Shown here piece after piece: positions 1 through 12,541 of a DNA stretch of 64,000 nucleotides. The translations under genes were made by a program, and so were the position numbers. The notes under the pieces were generated by a model. It did not search any database. It was not told the DNA's origin and saw only the letters and a program-made list of their open reading frames with translations. The stretch is from Macrotrachela quadricornifera (taxonomy: Eukaryota > Rotifera > Eurotatoria > Philodinida > Philodinidae), in NCBI GenBank assembly GCA_022393335.1, contig JAJEKB010000414.1, forward strand, positions 78,282 to 142,281. The letters are read 5' to 3'. Position 1 is the first letter of the stretch. Each line of letters opens with the position of its first letter.

Positions 1-131
1 ACAAAGATAAAATACTTATATGAATTTATTTAAAAGAAAAATATAAATAATTAATTATAATCTATTAAAGTGATTCTTTCATTATAATTCTATAGGAAAT
101 TTTATAGATTCAAATAATAATCTTTACTCAC

Positions 132-2848
132 CCACTCCAACAGCTAATACAAGAAATGGTATAACTTCAAATATAATTAATGTTGTTGGTATTCTCATAT
201 ATGAAAAAATGCCAACACTAGCCCAAACACTAAGTGTAACAAGTGCAACACCAGCAATACCTAATGAAACTTTCATATCAACAAAAAGATGTCGAATATT
301 TCGTATTCGTCCTAATGCAACAGCTATATAAAGAAACATAATTAAATATGATATAACAACAGTTTTAATATCTGATTTTGATTCTCGTTCAATTTCATCT
401 TCAATTGATCTTTCAGCACGATATTTAACATCAAACCATTCTGAATGATATGTTTTCATATATTGTAAAAAATATTTTTCCCATAAAAGTGCATTTTCAA
501 GTTTTTCATTTTTAATATTTTCATCTTTACGTTGATTATTTATTGTTATTGTTATAATAAGTGCTTGAGCTTTACCATAATCTGGTACACCATCATGTGT
601 TGGAAAAGCTCCAAGAACCATATATGGATCAATTGGACCACCAAATTGACCCATACATGTACGATGAAATGATTTTGTTTGTTGTGTTAATGGTGATTGC
701 ATACATTCAAGATATTGTGATGAATATAAACGTTCATTTAAAAGAAATGATATATTATTTTGATGATATTGAAATAATGATAATATAGCACAATGATTAT
801 TATCAGGTTCAAGAGGTTTATAACATGTATTATTTAAAGATATAGTATGACCTGATTGTGTTGTTACATTAAAATTTTCAACAAATAATTGTAAACGTAA
901 TGCATCAAGAAGAAAATTTCGTTCAAATACAGGACCAAATGTATATTTTTCTTCAGCTTCTAAAGGAGTTTTATATCGAAGAACAACATTGGTTTTATTT
1001 TTTGGTACAAGAATTAAATGTGTAATACGATAGAAAGGTCTAAAAGATTTGATTTTTTTATTTAAAAATATATAAAAAATAAAAAATAAAAAAGATTTTT
1101 ACCCAAATTTTTCATCAAAATAAGCTTTTTCTTGACGTGCTCGAGAATTTGATGCTACCCAAAGATCAACTGGATCTGTTGTTACTGTATAATATCGACT
1201 ACCAAAACATAAAACGAATAAAATAACTACCACAGGCGTAATTGTAAATACTGGATTATAAGCACAGAATTCACCGATGCTAAATAAAAAAAAAGATTCT
1301 TTTTTATTTTTTTTAATTCAAATAAATAAATTCAAATACATACCTCGTAAATGCTATGTGTAATGTATCATCAATTTTTATTCCTAATCGATCTAAGAAA
1401 CTATTTTGTTCACCACCAAATGATGTTTCTGAATCAGCTTCATCTTCTCCACCACGATGAATTCCGTTCGTATTCATTTGTTGTGCTTCTATCTCGACTG
1501 ATTTATCATTTCTCATCTCTAATGAAAAAAGAGAACATATATATATATATATCCTCTTTCAATTTCTAATCCTTTTTTTAATTACTTTTAACAAGTCTTT
1601 TTTTTTCATTTTTTGTCCAATTCCATACAGTAAATAATATATTTGAAAAAATAAATATCATAACAAATATAATATAAGCTCCGATAGTGATAATCGTTAT
1701 ACGATGAAGTTTAGATATATTTGACTTAAATTTTTCGATTAATGTACTATTTTCTGTAATAATACTTTTTATTTGTGTATGATTTATTTTTGGACACATA
1801 GCATTACAATCCATACAAGTGCATTTTTGTCTTGATACATGTGGTAAAATAACAGGTTGATCACATGAAAACATTTTAGCTTTGGATGGTTGAAATGTAC
1901 GTTTTAATTCTCCATCATAATATGTACCATTAACAAAAACAAAATCAATTCGAATTGGTGATTGTTCATTTTTTAAACCAATATATTGAAATAATTTTTT
2001 AACATCACATGCACGATTTAATGAACCACATAAAATATCAACAGCATATTGAAAATTAATACGAACACTCCTTTTTTTTTCAAATAAAAAAATTAATTAA
2101 AATAAAAGAAATTAAAAAACAAAATTGTTTTTATTTACCAGCATGATTCAATAAAAGCATTTGCTTGTTGTTCTGATATAAAATATCGTATTTTTGAAAT
2201 AACTTTAACAGTTTCAGTAGGTTTAGTAACACTTTTTGATGTAACTTGTTCTTGATTTTCTTCTTCTTCAGGATCAACATAATCAGCTAACGCCCATTCT
2301 TCCCGTATATGTTCTTCATTATCATCTTTAATTGCTTTTTCTTCTTCTTTAGCTTTAATTATATTTAAATGTTCTAATGGCCATATAAATTGGTCTTGAT
2401 CAGGATTACAAGACATTTCACAAAAAATTCTTAAAAAATTAAAATAGCATGATGGACAACGACCAATTAAATTATCAAGAATATATTTAAATTTTTGCAT
2501 TTCAACTAATTGTTTACGATCACAACATAAATTAGGTGAAACACCTAATAAATAAATAAATCAAATATATATATATATATATACATTAATTAAAATAAAA
2601 TAAATTAACCTTCACGAGTTGGAATATGTGGACACATTTCATTTAAAAGACTAATATCCTCTAATGGTAAAGGTTTTGCTTCACCATTTGGATATACTCG
2701 ATTATAACCATCACGTATACCTTCATACCAAATACATTTTGATGAAGTATATTTAAACTTAAAAAGAAACATTTCTTTTATATTTAAAAAAAAATTTCTA
2801 ACTTACGAAAATACATAGGAAAATCCCGAATAATAATTTATTTGACAT
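132..2848 (-). CDS. NPC1: NPC intracellular cholesterol transporter 1 (NPC1), 5' part, partial
   Basis: Late-endosomal/lysosomal sterol exporter. I read seven coding exons: 2807-2848, 2610-2757, 2139-2544, 1586-2070, 1344-1518, 1103-1279 and 132-1039. Their phases join without a break into about 780 residues. The start at 2848 opens a signal peptide (MSNKLLFGIFLCIF). The Cys-rich N-terminal domain follows, with LCCDRKQL and RCPSCYFNFLRIFCEMSCNP, as in the NPC1 cholesterol-binding domain. A Cys cluster (CTCMDCNAMCP) and the first membrane helix come next, then a second membrane helix, TTDPVDLWVASNS, the lumenal loop with GGPIDPYM, and the first sterol-sensing-domain helices ending VIPFLVLAVGV. 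The donor at 131 is GTGAGT and the next exon lies beyond position 1, so the C-terminal third is missing. A non-coding 5' exon ends near 2947 (CAG|GTAAATG) and splices to AAG just before the start codon. All features match NPC1 rather than NPC1L1 by general resemblance; the two cannot be separated firmly here. Confidence 0.95.
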
Positions 2849-2859
2849 GGTATTCTTAA

Positions 2860-4197
2860 AAAAAACGAAAAGAAAAAATTTTATCTTTAATTTTTAAAAA
2901 TTATATGAATATGTATCTTTTCTTGTTTTGTACTGTTTCATTTACCTGAATGTTATATTTCGTCGTTGCTGTCGTAACGCTGTAAACTTAATAAAATGTT
3001 TATGTCTTGTTTTTTTTTTCTTCTTGCTGTAAAATCAATTGAAATTCATAATGTTAACAATTGTATAATAGAAAACGAAGAAAAAACCACAATAGGTTTG
3101 CTTTTAAAAATAGATGATAGTTAAATTGATTTAAGACAAAACGATATGTATTTAAATAATGTTTAATATTAATTTTGTTAGAATGTTAATTAATTAACTT
3201 TTAAAAATTACCAGATTGTGTAAAGATATGATATAGTTAGTTGATAAAAAATGGTGCTTTGCATTTTATTTTATTTATTTAGTATGATCTCATCATCAGC
3301 TGTCCCAAATACTATTCATTTCTTTTTTTTTTTCTTCATTTTGCTTTATATATATGAATAAAGGCGCACAGCCAATCAGTGTCGAGAACGCACATCGAAC
3401 CATACATTTCTCTTTCTCTTCTGTATTAACGCCCGCCGCACAATGTTTGTCTATTTTTTTAAATTCTTTGTATTTTTCGCCGTTTATACCTCTCTTTTAT
3501 ATCTCGTATACTTTTACTCTTTACGACATATCATCGAACACCCGGTGCATATACATATTTTATTCTTTCTTCTATATTGCCATGTCAAAATGGGAAATGT
3601 ACCAATTTATTATGCTAAAATATCATCAAATCTAAATTATTGTAAAGTCCATCCATTTCTTCATCCTAGCATATTTTTACAACATAAGAAGAACGAAAAA
3701 TATCACAAAAAACAAAACGATTTAGATAAATTATTTCATAAGTGTATTTTGACTATTTGTTGCATATAAACATAAAAATGAAGTATTTTTTAATAGTAAA
3801 CAATACAAAAATGGAAACTGTTCGATATAAAATAATTACATTTTCAAAATGTAAATAGTTATTATACTCTGTTTTTTTCTATAAAAAGGATATTTTGATT
3901 TAGGTTTTTAAATACATTATGATTAATATATTCAATTAAGAATCTATATTGATTTTTTTATCATCATTATTTTTAGCAAATATTACCTTTGCCATTAGTA
4001 AAAAAAAAACATTGATTCATACGAAATGACAATCTGATGTTAATGCTTATTTGCCTTTTTTTATTTTGCTCATCATGATTATTGATACATAGGAACATGT
4101 TTTTTTTTGTTAAAAGATAAAATAATTATAGGAGAAACAACAACAAAATGAAAAAAACATGTATGATGAGATGTATAATTTCTTTTTTTTTCTTCAT
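2860..4197. other. Intergenic region between NPC1 5' end and eIF3L 3' end
   Basis: No supported gene. NPC1 transcription probably starts near 3000-3020, upstream of the non-coding exon. Around 3345-3450 there is a locally GC-richer stretch with a TATA-like TTTATATATATG and a CCAAT box (GCCAATCAG near 3370) on the plus strand. Two overlapping plus-strand ORFs (3354-3635 and 3443-3769) are rich in Phe, Tyr and Ile, resemble no family I know and are probably chance. The eIF3L transcript end lies just below 4198, where an AATAAA overlaps its stop codon on the minus strand. Confidence 0.5.
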
Positions 4198-7100
4198 TTA
4201 TTTAGCATTATAACGTGGATTTAGACTTTCACCGAGTGATCGTGTTAACTAAAAAAACAAAAGAATAATAATATATAATTATGATAATCAAAGACATTTT
4301 CATATATTCATAATTAAAATTTATAATGCATTTTCGAAACAGAAAAAAGCTTATTAGCCTATATTGTTTAGCTGAAATTTCTTTAACTGAATGTATAATT
4401 TCATAAACATACTTCTTCATATTTAAGTATTTGTTTAACAAGATAGTCACTGTAACGTCGAGTTATTTTTGTATCAGCGATATAAATAATTTCCTAAAAT
4501 AATTATAAAATATCGAATATCTTAAAATGTTTGCAATATTATACATTTTATATATCTCTCTTCATAAATCAATAATAAAATCTTGACCTTTTCTCAAAAT
4601 ATTCATCGACAAAAAACCTACATGTGAACAGTCTCTTGAATTGTTCCTATGAATTTCTAGAAAATCAAAATACTGGTATTTCCTACTACATAATTGGTAA
4701 CAAAGACGCTTGTCATAATGTATATGTGGCAAATTAAAATAGCAAAGATAAATTATACAGATTTGACATTTTCTAAAAGATATTGTCTAGTATAATTAAA
4801 GAAAGAGATTGCCTTGATTTGTTCTAACTGCTTTTCAGAAGGTCAAAGGGAAGAATGTATAAAACACTATAATTATCCACTCTATCAGTGAAATATACTC
4901 GATATAAATCAGACATTTTTCAGTGATTTTTTTATGATTGAAAATCAAGAAAAACAATTAGCTGAGTATAAAAAATGATTATATGGGCGAACCAGTGCTA
5001 TTCAAAGGTAAAAGAGATTAGAAATAATGATTAAAAGTTTTGAAACTACCCAGTAGAAATCATCAGAAATCTTAGATAAAATTTAAAAGAAGGACGCTAT
5101 CCAAAAAGTAGCATTCACAAGTTTCAAAGTCATCAATGACACTTAGTGATGAATAATAGACAATACAAGAAAATCGTAATGTTGGTCAAACATAACTCTA
5201 TCTACTATATCACTGTATATAACAATAAGTATCTATATAGTGGACATGATTGCGGTAAAATATTTCTTGTTTATATCAACAGTTTACTTCACTGATATAA
5301 TACATAACAAGGTGGTAAGTGTAGGTACCTACCATAATAGCATCTGTTCGACACCTTTAGCGCATTCCATTATGAGTACTTCCGCATCTTCAATCACTTT
5401 TTCACAATCTTAAGTGCGTTTTTAGCATCTTGTAGTAACATTTAGTGTTGATGTCTCGCCCTTTAAATTTTATTGCAAGGTGTTGAACAAACACTTAAGA
5501 TAGTGAGAAAGTGATCGAAGGTACTGAATGTGCGAAAGATGCTCATGTCAAAGTACGTTAAAGGTGTCAAACAGATGTTGAACTACTTGCATTTATCTCC
5601 TTGATGATAATTACAACGTTTTAAATATTCTTTTACTCTTCTCAAAAGCTATTAGAACAGATCAAGACAATCTCTTCCTTTATAATACTAAACAATATTT
5701 TTTTATCAAGAATTGACATCTCTATGATTTATTTGTACTGAAGTATTCGTAAAGAATATATTGTGATAAGTATGTTTAATCCCAAAATATATTTTGTTGA
5801 AAAGTAAAAATATACCACAGGATACGATGTGAAAAGTTCTACAATTTATTTTCTCATAGTCAAAATTTTTTCTATTATGAAAAGAAAAATAAATAGTTTT
5901 ATCTAATTTGTTGTTTTTTTCGCGCTGTATCCTGTGAGATATTCGGTTTTTTTAATAAAACATATTAAAGAATTAGAATACGGAATAGAAAGTTCTACGA
6001 TTAATTATATATTATTCAATATATGTAAAATATATTATATTGCAAACATTTTGAGTCACTCTACTACTATTTTAAATAAGTTTTTACTTTATCAATATAA
6101 AAATCAATATCAGCTGATGATTGAAAATCTTCTTCAGTTTTTTGCGTTGTATCAGGTCCATTTAATTTATGCTAAAAAAAAAGATATAAGAAATTTTACT
6201 ATCTATAATAAAATTCAACTAACTTTAAATGTTAATAGTAATGGTTTAACTTCTTGAGGTGTCTAAAACAAACATATAAATTTAAAAAATTTAAAAAACT
6301 AATTTTTTTAGATCACTTTTTCCATAAATGTTGCTAATTTTTCGATATTCATTGTTGTATATAATTTTAAATAACTATTAATAACAAAAAATAAAGAATT
6401 TATTTTATTTATAAACGTTAAAAAATATCTTTAATTTACCTGCGAACATCTGGAATGTATGCTTGTTCTTGAAGTTCTTCAGTAAATACTTCTATTTGTC
6501 TATTGAAAGGTTCCTAAAATATATATAAATGAAATATGAACTTTTTTTATAATAAGAATAATTTTTAAATCTTACAGCCCATTGCGTATCATTACGTTGT
6601 TCAAAGATTGTTGGTGCAGGACTAATGAATTTTGGACAAGCTAAAATAAATATATAATATAATTAAAATGTTAAATTAAATTTTTGTTCATTTACCATAT
6701 GCAAAACTATCTCGAAATGGTAATTTTCCATCCGGTCTAAATAGAATTAATAAAAAAATAGATTAAAACAAAAACTAAAAAAAAAGAATAAAAATTTTCA
6801 AAATTTACCCAACCCATAATAATGGTTTTGGTAATTTATCGAGAAATTTTTCTCGTAAATGTAAATAAATTGTTTCATCAATACGTATTGGATTTAATGT
6901 CAAACAAATAGCAAGTAATGTCATCATTTGATCAGCTGTTTTATTAACCTATTTAATATATTTATGCAAATTTTTTTTTTATTAATTATTAAATTAAAAT
7001 AAAAGATCTTACTGCATCATTTTGAAATGTTTGTGCAACCATTATTGGTTTACTACGTTGAATATAAAGTAATGTATCAACAAAAACATTTATAGCATCT

Positions 7101-9579
7101 TCATAATTTCTCATCATTGTATAACAAAATCCAGCATGATAATTTGTTGCTACAATACAATGAAATACTTGACAAACATGATTCTAAAAATAAAACAAAA
7201 TTTATTTTTTATATTAAATTAAATCAAAGAAAAAATTCTTTTTTTTTCTTCTTTACTTGTTTTGTGACATCTAAATCAATACATTCAATTGTTTTTAATG
7301 CCATATAATAATCACTTGTTAATGTATGTAATTTTAATAAACCAATTAAACTAAAATATCCAAACATTTTATAAAGATTTGTTTGACAAAATAAATCACC
7401 ATCTGCATTGAATGATACTAAAAATAAATAAATAGATTTTTGATTTTTAATTAAATTGTTTTTTTTTTGTATTTTATACCTCCTTTTTTTGCTGCTTCTA
7501 ATTGTTCAACAATTCGTGATTTATCAACAAGACTATGCATAACATTAAGTACAGCATGAACATTCCAAATTTTAATATTTCGTTTTAATTGTTCAATATC
7601 ATCATCTGATCTTTTAGCTAATTTTGTACGAAAATTACAAAATGATTGAAATTGATAAATAAATTCTTCAATTATATCCCATAACCATTGATCTGGTAAT
7701 TCAATTTTTAATGGTTGATCTTTTGCTAAAACCAAATTAAATAAATCAATATAATTCATATAAGATTCTTGTCGTTCTTCTAATGAAACACCACCCTTAA
7801 AGAATAAAAAAAATAAAATTTATAGAAAAATAAAAAACTTCTTTTTTTGTATTCATACGGGTTTTGATGCATAAATATGTCGAAAATACATTTCTTTGTA
7901 TAAAGTAAGAAATAATGGATCATCTAAATAGAAATAATCAGATAATTTAGCATTATTAGATAAGAATACTTTTGAAATACTTTATTCAGAATACAATATA
8001 TAATAGAGAGAAATGAAATATATATATTGTGATATTAAAAAGACTATTTTATGAATATGTCTTTCTTTAATAACTAAGCAAAACAATTGTACATTAATTT
8101 TTTCACATAAACGGCACATTTTTTATTGTGTGCATTGGACAGTCATGGATTTTAGTGTTACTGATTTATATTTTGTATTAGTACCGTCTCAGCTGTCGAA
8201 ATTTACAGAATTTATATTAAGATTATTTACGAGTTATTAAGATAATAAACAAAATTTTCTATATAACATATCAATCTATTTTTCGAAATTTTGTTTCATG
8301 GCTTCTTTCTTAATACTTATATATTGTATGTTGATAATGTCCTTATACAGAAAAATTTGACAGATTTAACACGCGTTTTACGAAGAAATAAGTATTACAG
8401 TGTGATTTAAAAGTCATTAATTTCTAAATAAAGAATTTATCTATTAACATAACTATATCATGCTACATACATAAGAGAATTGGATAGCATAACATACATA
8501 GAACTTAGTAATTGCTGTATCATCTTAATTTCAATACTGTATACCAGAGGTGAGCACTAGAGAAGATATGGCAATTGTCCTATTTTCATCTTTGCTGTAG
8601 ACTATTACAGACGAGATAGCATTTGTAAAAATATGCAAACAAGTAACGTTAAAATATGAATCGATTTAGAAAGTTTAACATCGATATTTCTCAAATTTTG
8701 CTCAGCCACATAACAAAATCACGTGAAAACTAGCTTTTTTTGTAATACTAAAATAGAGGGTTTGCTTTGTTTTATTCGACTTTGAATAGAACATTTCAAG
8801 AAGCTAAAGAACGTAACAATAAAAATTGATTATTCATTATATCTCACTCATTAGTTACTATGCTTCAGATTACGAATGATGTCAATAATTTTGTTTTAGA
8901 TTGGCTAAAGTTTTACTATATATTACCAGACTCTTTTTCAAAATTTTTGATTTAATCTTTTTTAACACAGATTGTGCTTTCGAAAAACTTCTTTCATACA
9001 TATGATTGAACATTTTGATAATTTCATGAAAAAGAATATAATCGAACAATTTAGAATTATTCTATTATTTAGTGATGAATTTTTTTGTAGCATCATTCTC
9101 AAATTCTAATTCTAATTATTCATAAAAATAAATAATGAATGCGAACCTCCGACATGTTCTTTCAATGCTTCAGCTGATGGCCATTCTGTACTATAATTTT
9201 GCATCATTGTTGCATAACTAAATAAAACATTCAATAAAATTTTTCTAAAAATACATTGATTGCTTTACTTTGTATTATAATAATGTTGAACAAGTGACAC
9301 GGGTCCTTCATGAATAGCTCGACGAAATTCTGCAAAATGTTCAATAATTTCACGTCGACTAATACTTGTAACTCCACCACTATACGATCCTAAATAATAA
9401 TCATCCACATCTGTTGTGATTTAATTTTAAATAAAAATTCAATTCAAAAAAATTGAATCAACAAACCGGGTTGGTTCACTGCTGTTTGACCCGCACCACC
9501 ACCATATGGTGTATACTAGAAATAAACTTTCTATGAAAACCAAAAATTATTTGTTTTTTCTTACTTCAAAATCAATCAT
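4198..9579 (-). CDS. EIF3L: Eukaryotic translation initiation factor 3 subunit L
   Basis: Subunit of the eIF3 complex that organises the 40S pre-initiation complex in the cytoplasm. The start at 9579 gives the 5-codon exon MIDFE (9565-9579). The following exons encode a Gly-rich leader, RREIIEHFAEFRRAI, LYKEMYFRHIYA, then the strongly conserved block LPDQWLWDIIEEFIYQFQSF (exon around 7480-7796) and KIWNVHAVLNVMHSLVDKS. The PCI region follows. The C-terminus is DFQSSADIDFYIDK (exon ending 6088), then EIIYIADTKITRRYSDYL (4413-4493) and LTRSLGESLNPRYNAK-stop (4198-4248). Phases are consistent at the junctions I checked. Two introns are unusually long. One, about 7.93-9.15 kb, holds nothing I recognise. 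The last large one, 4494-6087, contains a foldback element and a MITE. The N-terminus is shorter and more Gly-rich than in vertebrates. A CCAAT box near 9786 lies upstream of the start. Confidence 0.95.
4755..5730. mobile_element. Foldback (long inverted repeat) element inside the last large eIF3L intron
   Basis: About 4755-4880 on the plus strand matches the reverse complement of about 5600-5730. For example GAGATTGCCTTGATTTGTTC in the left arm pairs with the complement of GAACAGATCAAGACAATCTC in the right arm, and the flanking AGATATTGTCTAGTATAAT also pairs imperfectly. Beyond an interruption the left arm continues at 5338 (CATCTGTTCGACACCTTTAG) against 5500-5585 on the other arm, ending in a tight hairpin around 5415-5500. 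No transposase ORF is inside. It is therefore a non-autonomous foldback or MITE-like element. Arm identity is moderate, judged by eye as roughly 75-80 percent, so it is not recent. Confidence 0.7.
4875..5305. mobile_element. Possible second element nested in the left arm of the eIF3L-intron foldback
   Basis: The segment interrupting the left arm begins TATCAGTGAAATATAC and ends GTTTACTTCACTGATA, a short inverted pair of about 16 bp with two mismatches. The left arm of the host foldback resumes immediately after it (5338). No ORF of note is inside. The short termini and the interruption both suggest a nested insertion, but no clear target-site duplication is visible. Confidence 0.4.
5809..5945. 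mobile_element. Short MITE, copy 1, TIR ATATACCACAGGATAC
   Basis: Left end ATATACCACAGGATACGATG is mirrored by the complement of the right end (GTATCCTGTGAGATAT near 5930-5942). It is about 140 bp, AT-rich, without coding capacity. A second copy with the same termini lies at 37414-37574, which supports a real family rather than chance. Confidence 0.6.
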
Positions 9580-10178
9580 CGTAATTTGTTGTTATAATTT
9601 TGATTATATAAATCTAGAAATGCTTTTATTTATAATATATGGTTTAAATTTCGAAACAAATGCTATCAAAATATAAACACAAAAAAAAGGAAAAAGAATC
9701 TCGTTTCTTATTTCCATAAATGATTGAAAGACCAACATTAACTACGTTTTAAGTCAATCGTCGTCCACACCAAGACAGTAAATCACCAATCAGAACGTAG
9801 GAGAACCTCTTTGATATAAGCCATGTGCATAGTGGAAAATATTAATGAATTGAGAAGTGTCGCTATCGTACGTGCCTAATAAATATCAGTTTGTTTGTAA
9901 AAGTTTTGTCACAAAATAAAAAATTGTTGAAATGGTGTTGAAGAGAATTTAAATTATTTTTTTTAAATAATAACCATATTGCTGATTTACAGAAATTTTT
10001 TCTAAATAGTTAAAATAAGATCCATTAAATAATAAATGAACAAGTCATGAGGAATTTATTATTATAAAGAAAAACGAAAAAATTTACCAACAATTTCAAA
10101 AAGGCCTATAAATTTTCACAACAACTTTGAATAAAGAGAAAACAAAATATAAATGAAAAACATATTACAGAAAAAAAC
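9580..10178. promoter_or_regulatory. Upstream region of eIF3L
   Basis: Contains a slightly GC-richer stretch at 9740-9860 with ACCAATCAG (CCAAT box) about 200 bp upstream of the eIF3L start codon, which is a plausible promoter. From about 9900 on the sequence is plain AT-rich and leads into the transposon cluster. No ORF worth reporting. Confidence 0.4.
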
Positions 10179-11297
10179 TTAATATTTATAAAGGATTTCA
10201 TAAAAAATGTCGGTGAGTGCTTCACGAATATCGCTACCATCATTTGTGTGGATATTGCATGAAAGCTTCTTATGAATAACAGGTAGTGTTTTCCAACCAA
10301 TATCTACATCATCACTAGTTAAAATACATAAATTATGTATGACTGTTGCAGCTTTTATAATATTAATAACATTATTTAAGTCATATTTCATCTTACGATG
10401 AAGCAATCTAAATCGATTTTTAAGAGAACCGAAAGCTCTTTCAACACAATAGTGAGCTCTGCTTAAACGGTAGTTAAGTAATAATTGAGATTTTGGCATA
10501 TTAGGTCTATTCGTGTAAGGTTTCAACAACGCGGAATTGAGATCAAAAGTAGAATCCGCTGTCAAATGGCTTTCTGCCTTGATATTGTTCACTACCATAA
10601 AATGATTGCGCTATATATGATGTTCAACGATATTCGATAAAGTACCGTTCTTATAAACTGAAGCATCGTTGAAGCGACTTGTAGCTCCAATGTTTGTATA
10701 CGTAAACAGTAGGTTGGCATTTACTGTTGCCAGCATAATGATGGAATGAAACTTTTTATAAAATATTCAGACTCTTAACCGATTGGTGGTTTGATTACGA
10801 AATGAGTGCCGTCTAAAGCACCTAAGCATAATGGATAATTAAACTTATTTGAGAATACATCGATCGTTTCTTGAATTGCAGAAGCTGTGGTTGGAAATTT
10901 TATGAATTTGTAAAAGAATATATTCACCAACATAGTACAAAATTCGTGAAATATGTCGGCTATGGTACTCTTTCCTAATCCGAATAAGTGCCCAATCGTT
11001 CTAATTTCACTTGATAGTTCAAGAATACACAGAGCACACACTAAACGTTTTTCAGCTGGTATAGCTGCTCTGTAATTCGTATCCGATTCTTCTACATAAG
11101 ATTTAAGTTACTGCAGTAGTGATGAAATTCTCTTTAAATTGACGATTTGTCATCACCAGAACAACTTGTGTCCACCAGTGACTATTCTTTTTCAAAGACC
11201 AAATAGTGCGAGATGTAATGGAATACTTATTATCAATGAAATCAACTGGTTTCGAAGTAGTAAATTCCGTTGATACTTCTGCAATAATCTTTGGCAT
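10179..11297 (-). pseudogene. PIF/Harbinger-type transposase remnant (DDE_Tnp_4, HARBI1-like)
   Basis: Read on the minus strand from 11297. The first part has TNRQFKENF. After a break comes TNYRAAIPAEKRLVCALCIL, then IGHLFGLGKSTIADIFHEFC, the layout of the helix-turn-helix in PIF/Harbinger transposases. LCLGALDGTHFVIKPP carries the first catalytic Asp (consensus GxxDGTH). Immediately after, the frame breaks near 10770-10780 with a stop and a one-base shift. The nuclease core then continues in a second frame (KFHSIIMLATVNANLLF, then GATSRFNDASVYKNGTL with the second Asp). A further stop falls near 10610. The last part, ending at 10179, has LSRAHYCVERAFGSLKNRFR, with the catalytic Glu. At least three disruptions make this a dead copy of a transposase, not a domesticated HARBI1 gene. 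Confidence 0.85.
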
Positions 11298-11560
11298 TCT
11301 AATCAGATTCTATTTATTTGATAATTTAATATAATCTTTCTAATTAAATACATATGTAAACAATATAATAATCTTTTATTGTCCATCTGAAAATACAAAC
11401 AATAATTAATAAAAAAAAGGAATAAATTAGTAGCCTGATACTTTACATAACTATGCGTTCGACTTTGCGATACTTTGAGAAAGATTGAAACACAACTGAA
11501 AAATGAATACTATTACGAAAACTTCAGAATTTTATTCTACTAAGAAGCAATAAACAAGAA

Positions 11561-12541
11561 TAAAGGGTTATCGAAAAGTTCTCGCATAGAATGTTTATTC
11601 ACTTTTGACCGGCTAGAAAGTATTTCCTATTAGTCAAAAGCTATGAGCTAGAATCAGAATTTTGTGCTCTTTTCGAATATATACTCAGAAATTTTGTCTC
11701 ACTTTTTGTTCGAAAACAGTGAAATAATCTTTGAAAGGCTCAAAAAATTAGTTTGGACGGAACCTGTAGGATGGAGTTCCCGGTGAACATATTTGTTCAT
11801 TTTGGTCTGCTTGAAAGCATTTCAGACGAGTCAAAAACTATTAGGTCGCAACCCGAATTTTGTGCTCTCGTTGAATATGGGCTTAGAAATGTTGTATCTG
11901 TTTTTGTTCAAGCACAGTGAGAAACTTTTTGAAAGGTCTGAAAAATTATTTTTAATGGTGAACCAACACGTTTTTGTTTACCCTATAAGTGCCTTTTCGA
12001 ACATGCTAAGAATTGTCAAAATCGATCGTTTTGTAGAGTAAACACTTCTCTACAAAATGTGATATTGAACTAAGCTGTAGCTTCTACCTAGCTGAAATTA
12101 CAATCAATTTGTCAAGCCCTCCTTTCAACGTAAAACGATTTTGGTTAAAAAGTCAGTGTTTTAAAAATGAGTATTTAGGAAAAACGAAAACTGAGGCGCT
12201 TTTTCGGTAGCCAAAAACATTGTCAAATAGTGCATTTTGTAGAGCAGTTTCTGATCTACAAACTGATATATAAAGTAACGACCGAAACTTTTAGTTTCGA
12301 ATTGTAATAGTGAAAATACAAAAATGCGCGAAAAATTTTTTCGTCCAAACTAATTTTTTGAGCCTTTCAAAGATTATTTCACTGTTTTCGAACAAAAAGT
12401 GAGACAAAATTTCTGACCTTATATTCGAAAAGAGCACAAAACTCTGATTCTAGTTCATAGCTTTTGACTAATAGGAAATACTTTCTAGCCGGTCAAAAGT
12501 GAATAAACATTCTGTGCGAGAACTTTTCGATAACCCTTTAT
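11561..12541. mobile_element. Foldback element with 200-bp terminal inverted repeats
   Basis: Positions 11561-11760 and 12342-12541 are near-perfect inverted copies of each other; a handful of mismatches are visible over 200 bp. The ends are TAAAGGGTTATCGAAAAGTT and its complement, so a TA could be the target-site duplication. Next to the left arm, 11786-11956 is a diverged direct copy of the same unit (for example TTTTGTGCTCTCGTTGAATAT against TTTTGTGCTCTTTTCGAATAT). The element is thus built from three copies, two direct and one inverted, around a unique centre of about 385 bp. No transposase inside. The ORFs at 11793-12041 and 12468-12698 are by-products of the repeats. Confidence 0.85.

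Noticed and set aside
3354..3769. Two overlapping plus-strand ORFs upstream of NPC1
   Set aside because: Composition is Phe/Tyr/Ile-rich like translated AT-rich noise; no motif, no splice context.
5934..6257. 107-codon plus-strand ORF
   Set aside because: Lies antisense to an eIF3L exon (6088 upward) and overlaps the MITE end; no protein family resemblance.
7930..9145. 1.2-kb eIF3L intron checked for an inserted element
   Set aside because: No convincing inverted or direct repeat arms or ORF could be seen by eye.
11793..12041. 82-codon plus-strand ORF in the foldback element
   Set aside because: It is made of the internal copy of the arm repeat and shows no domain.
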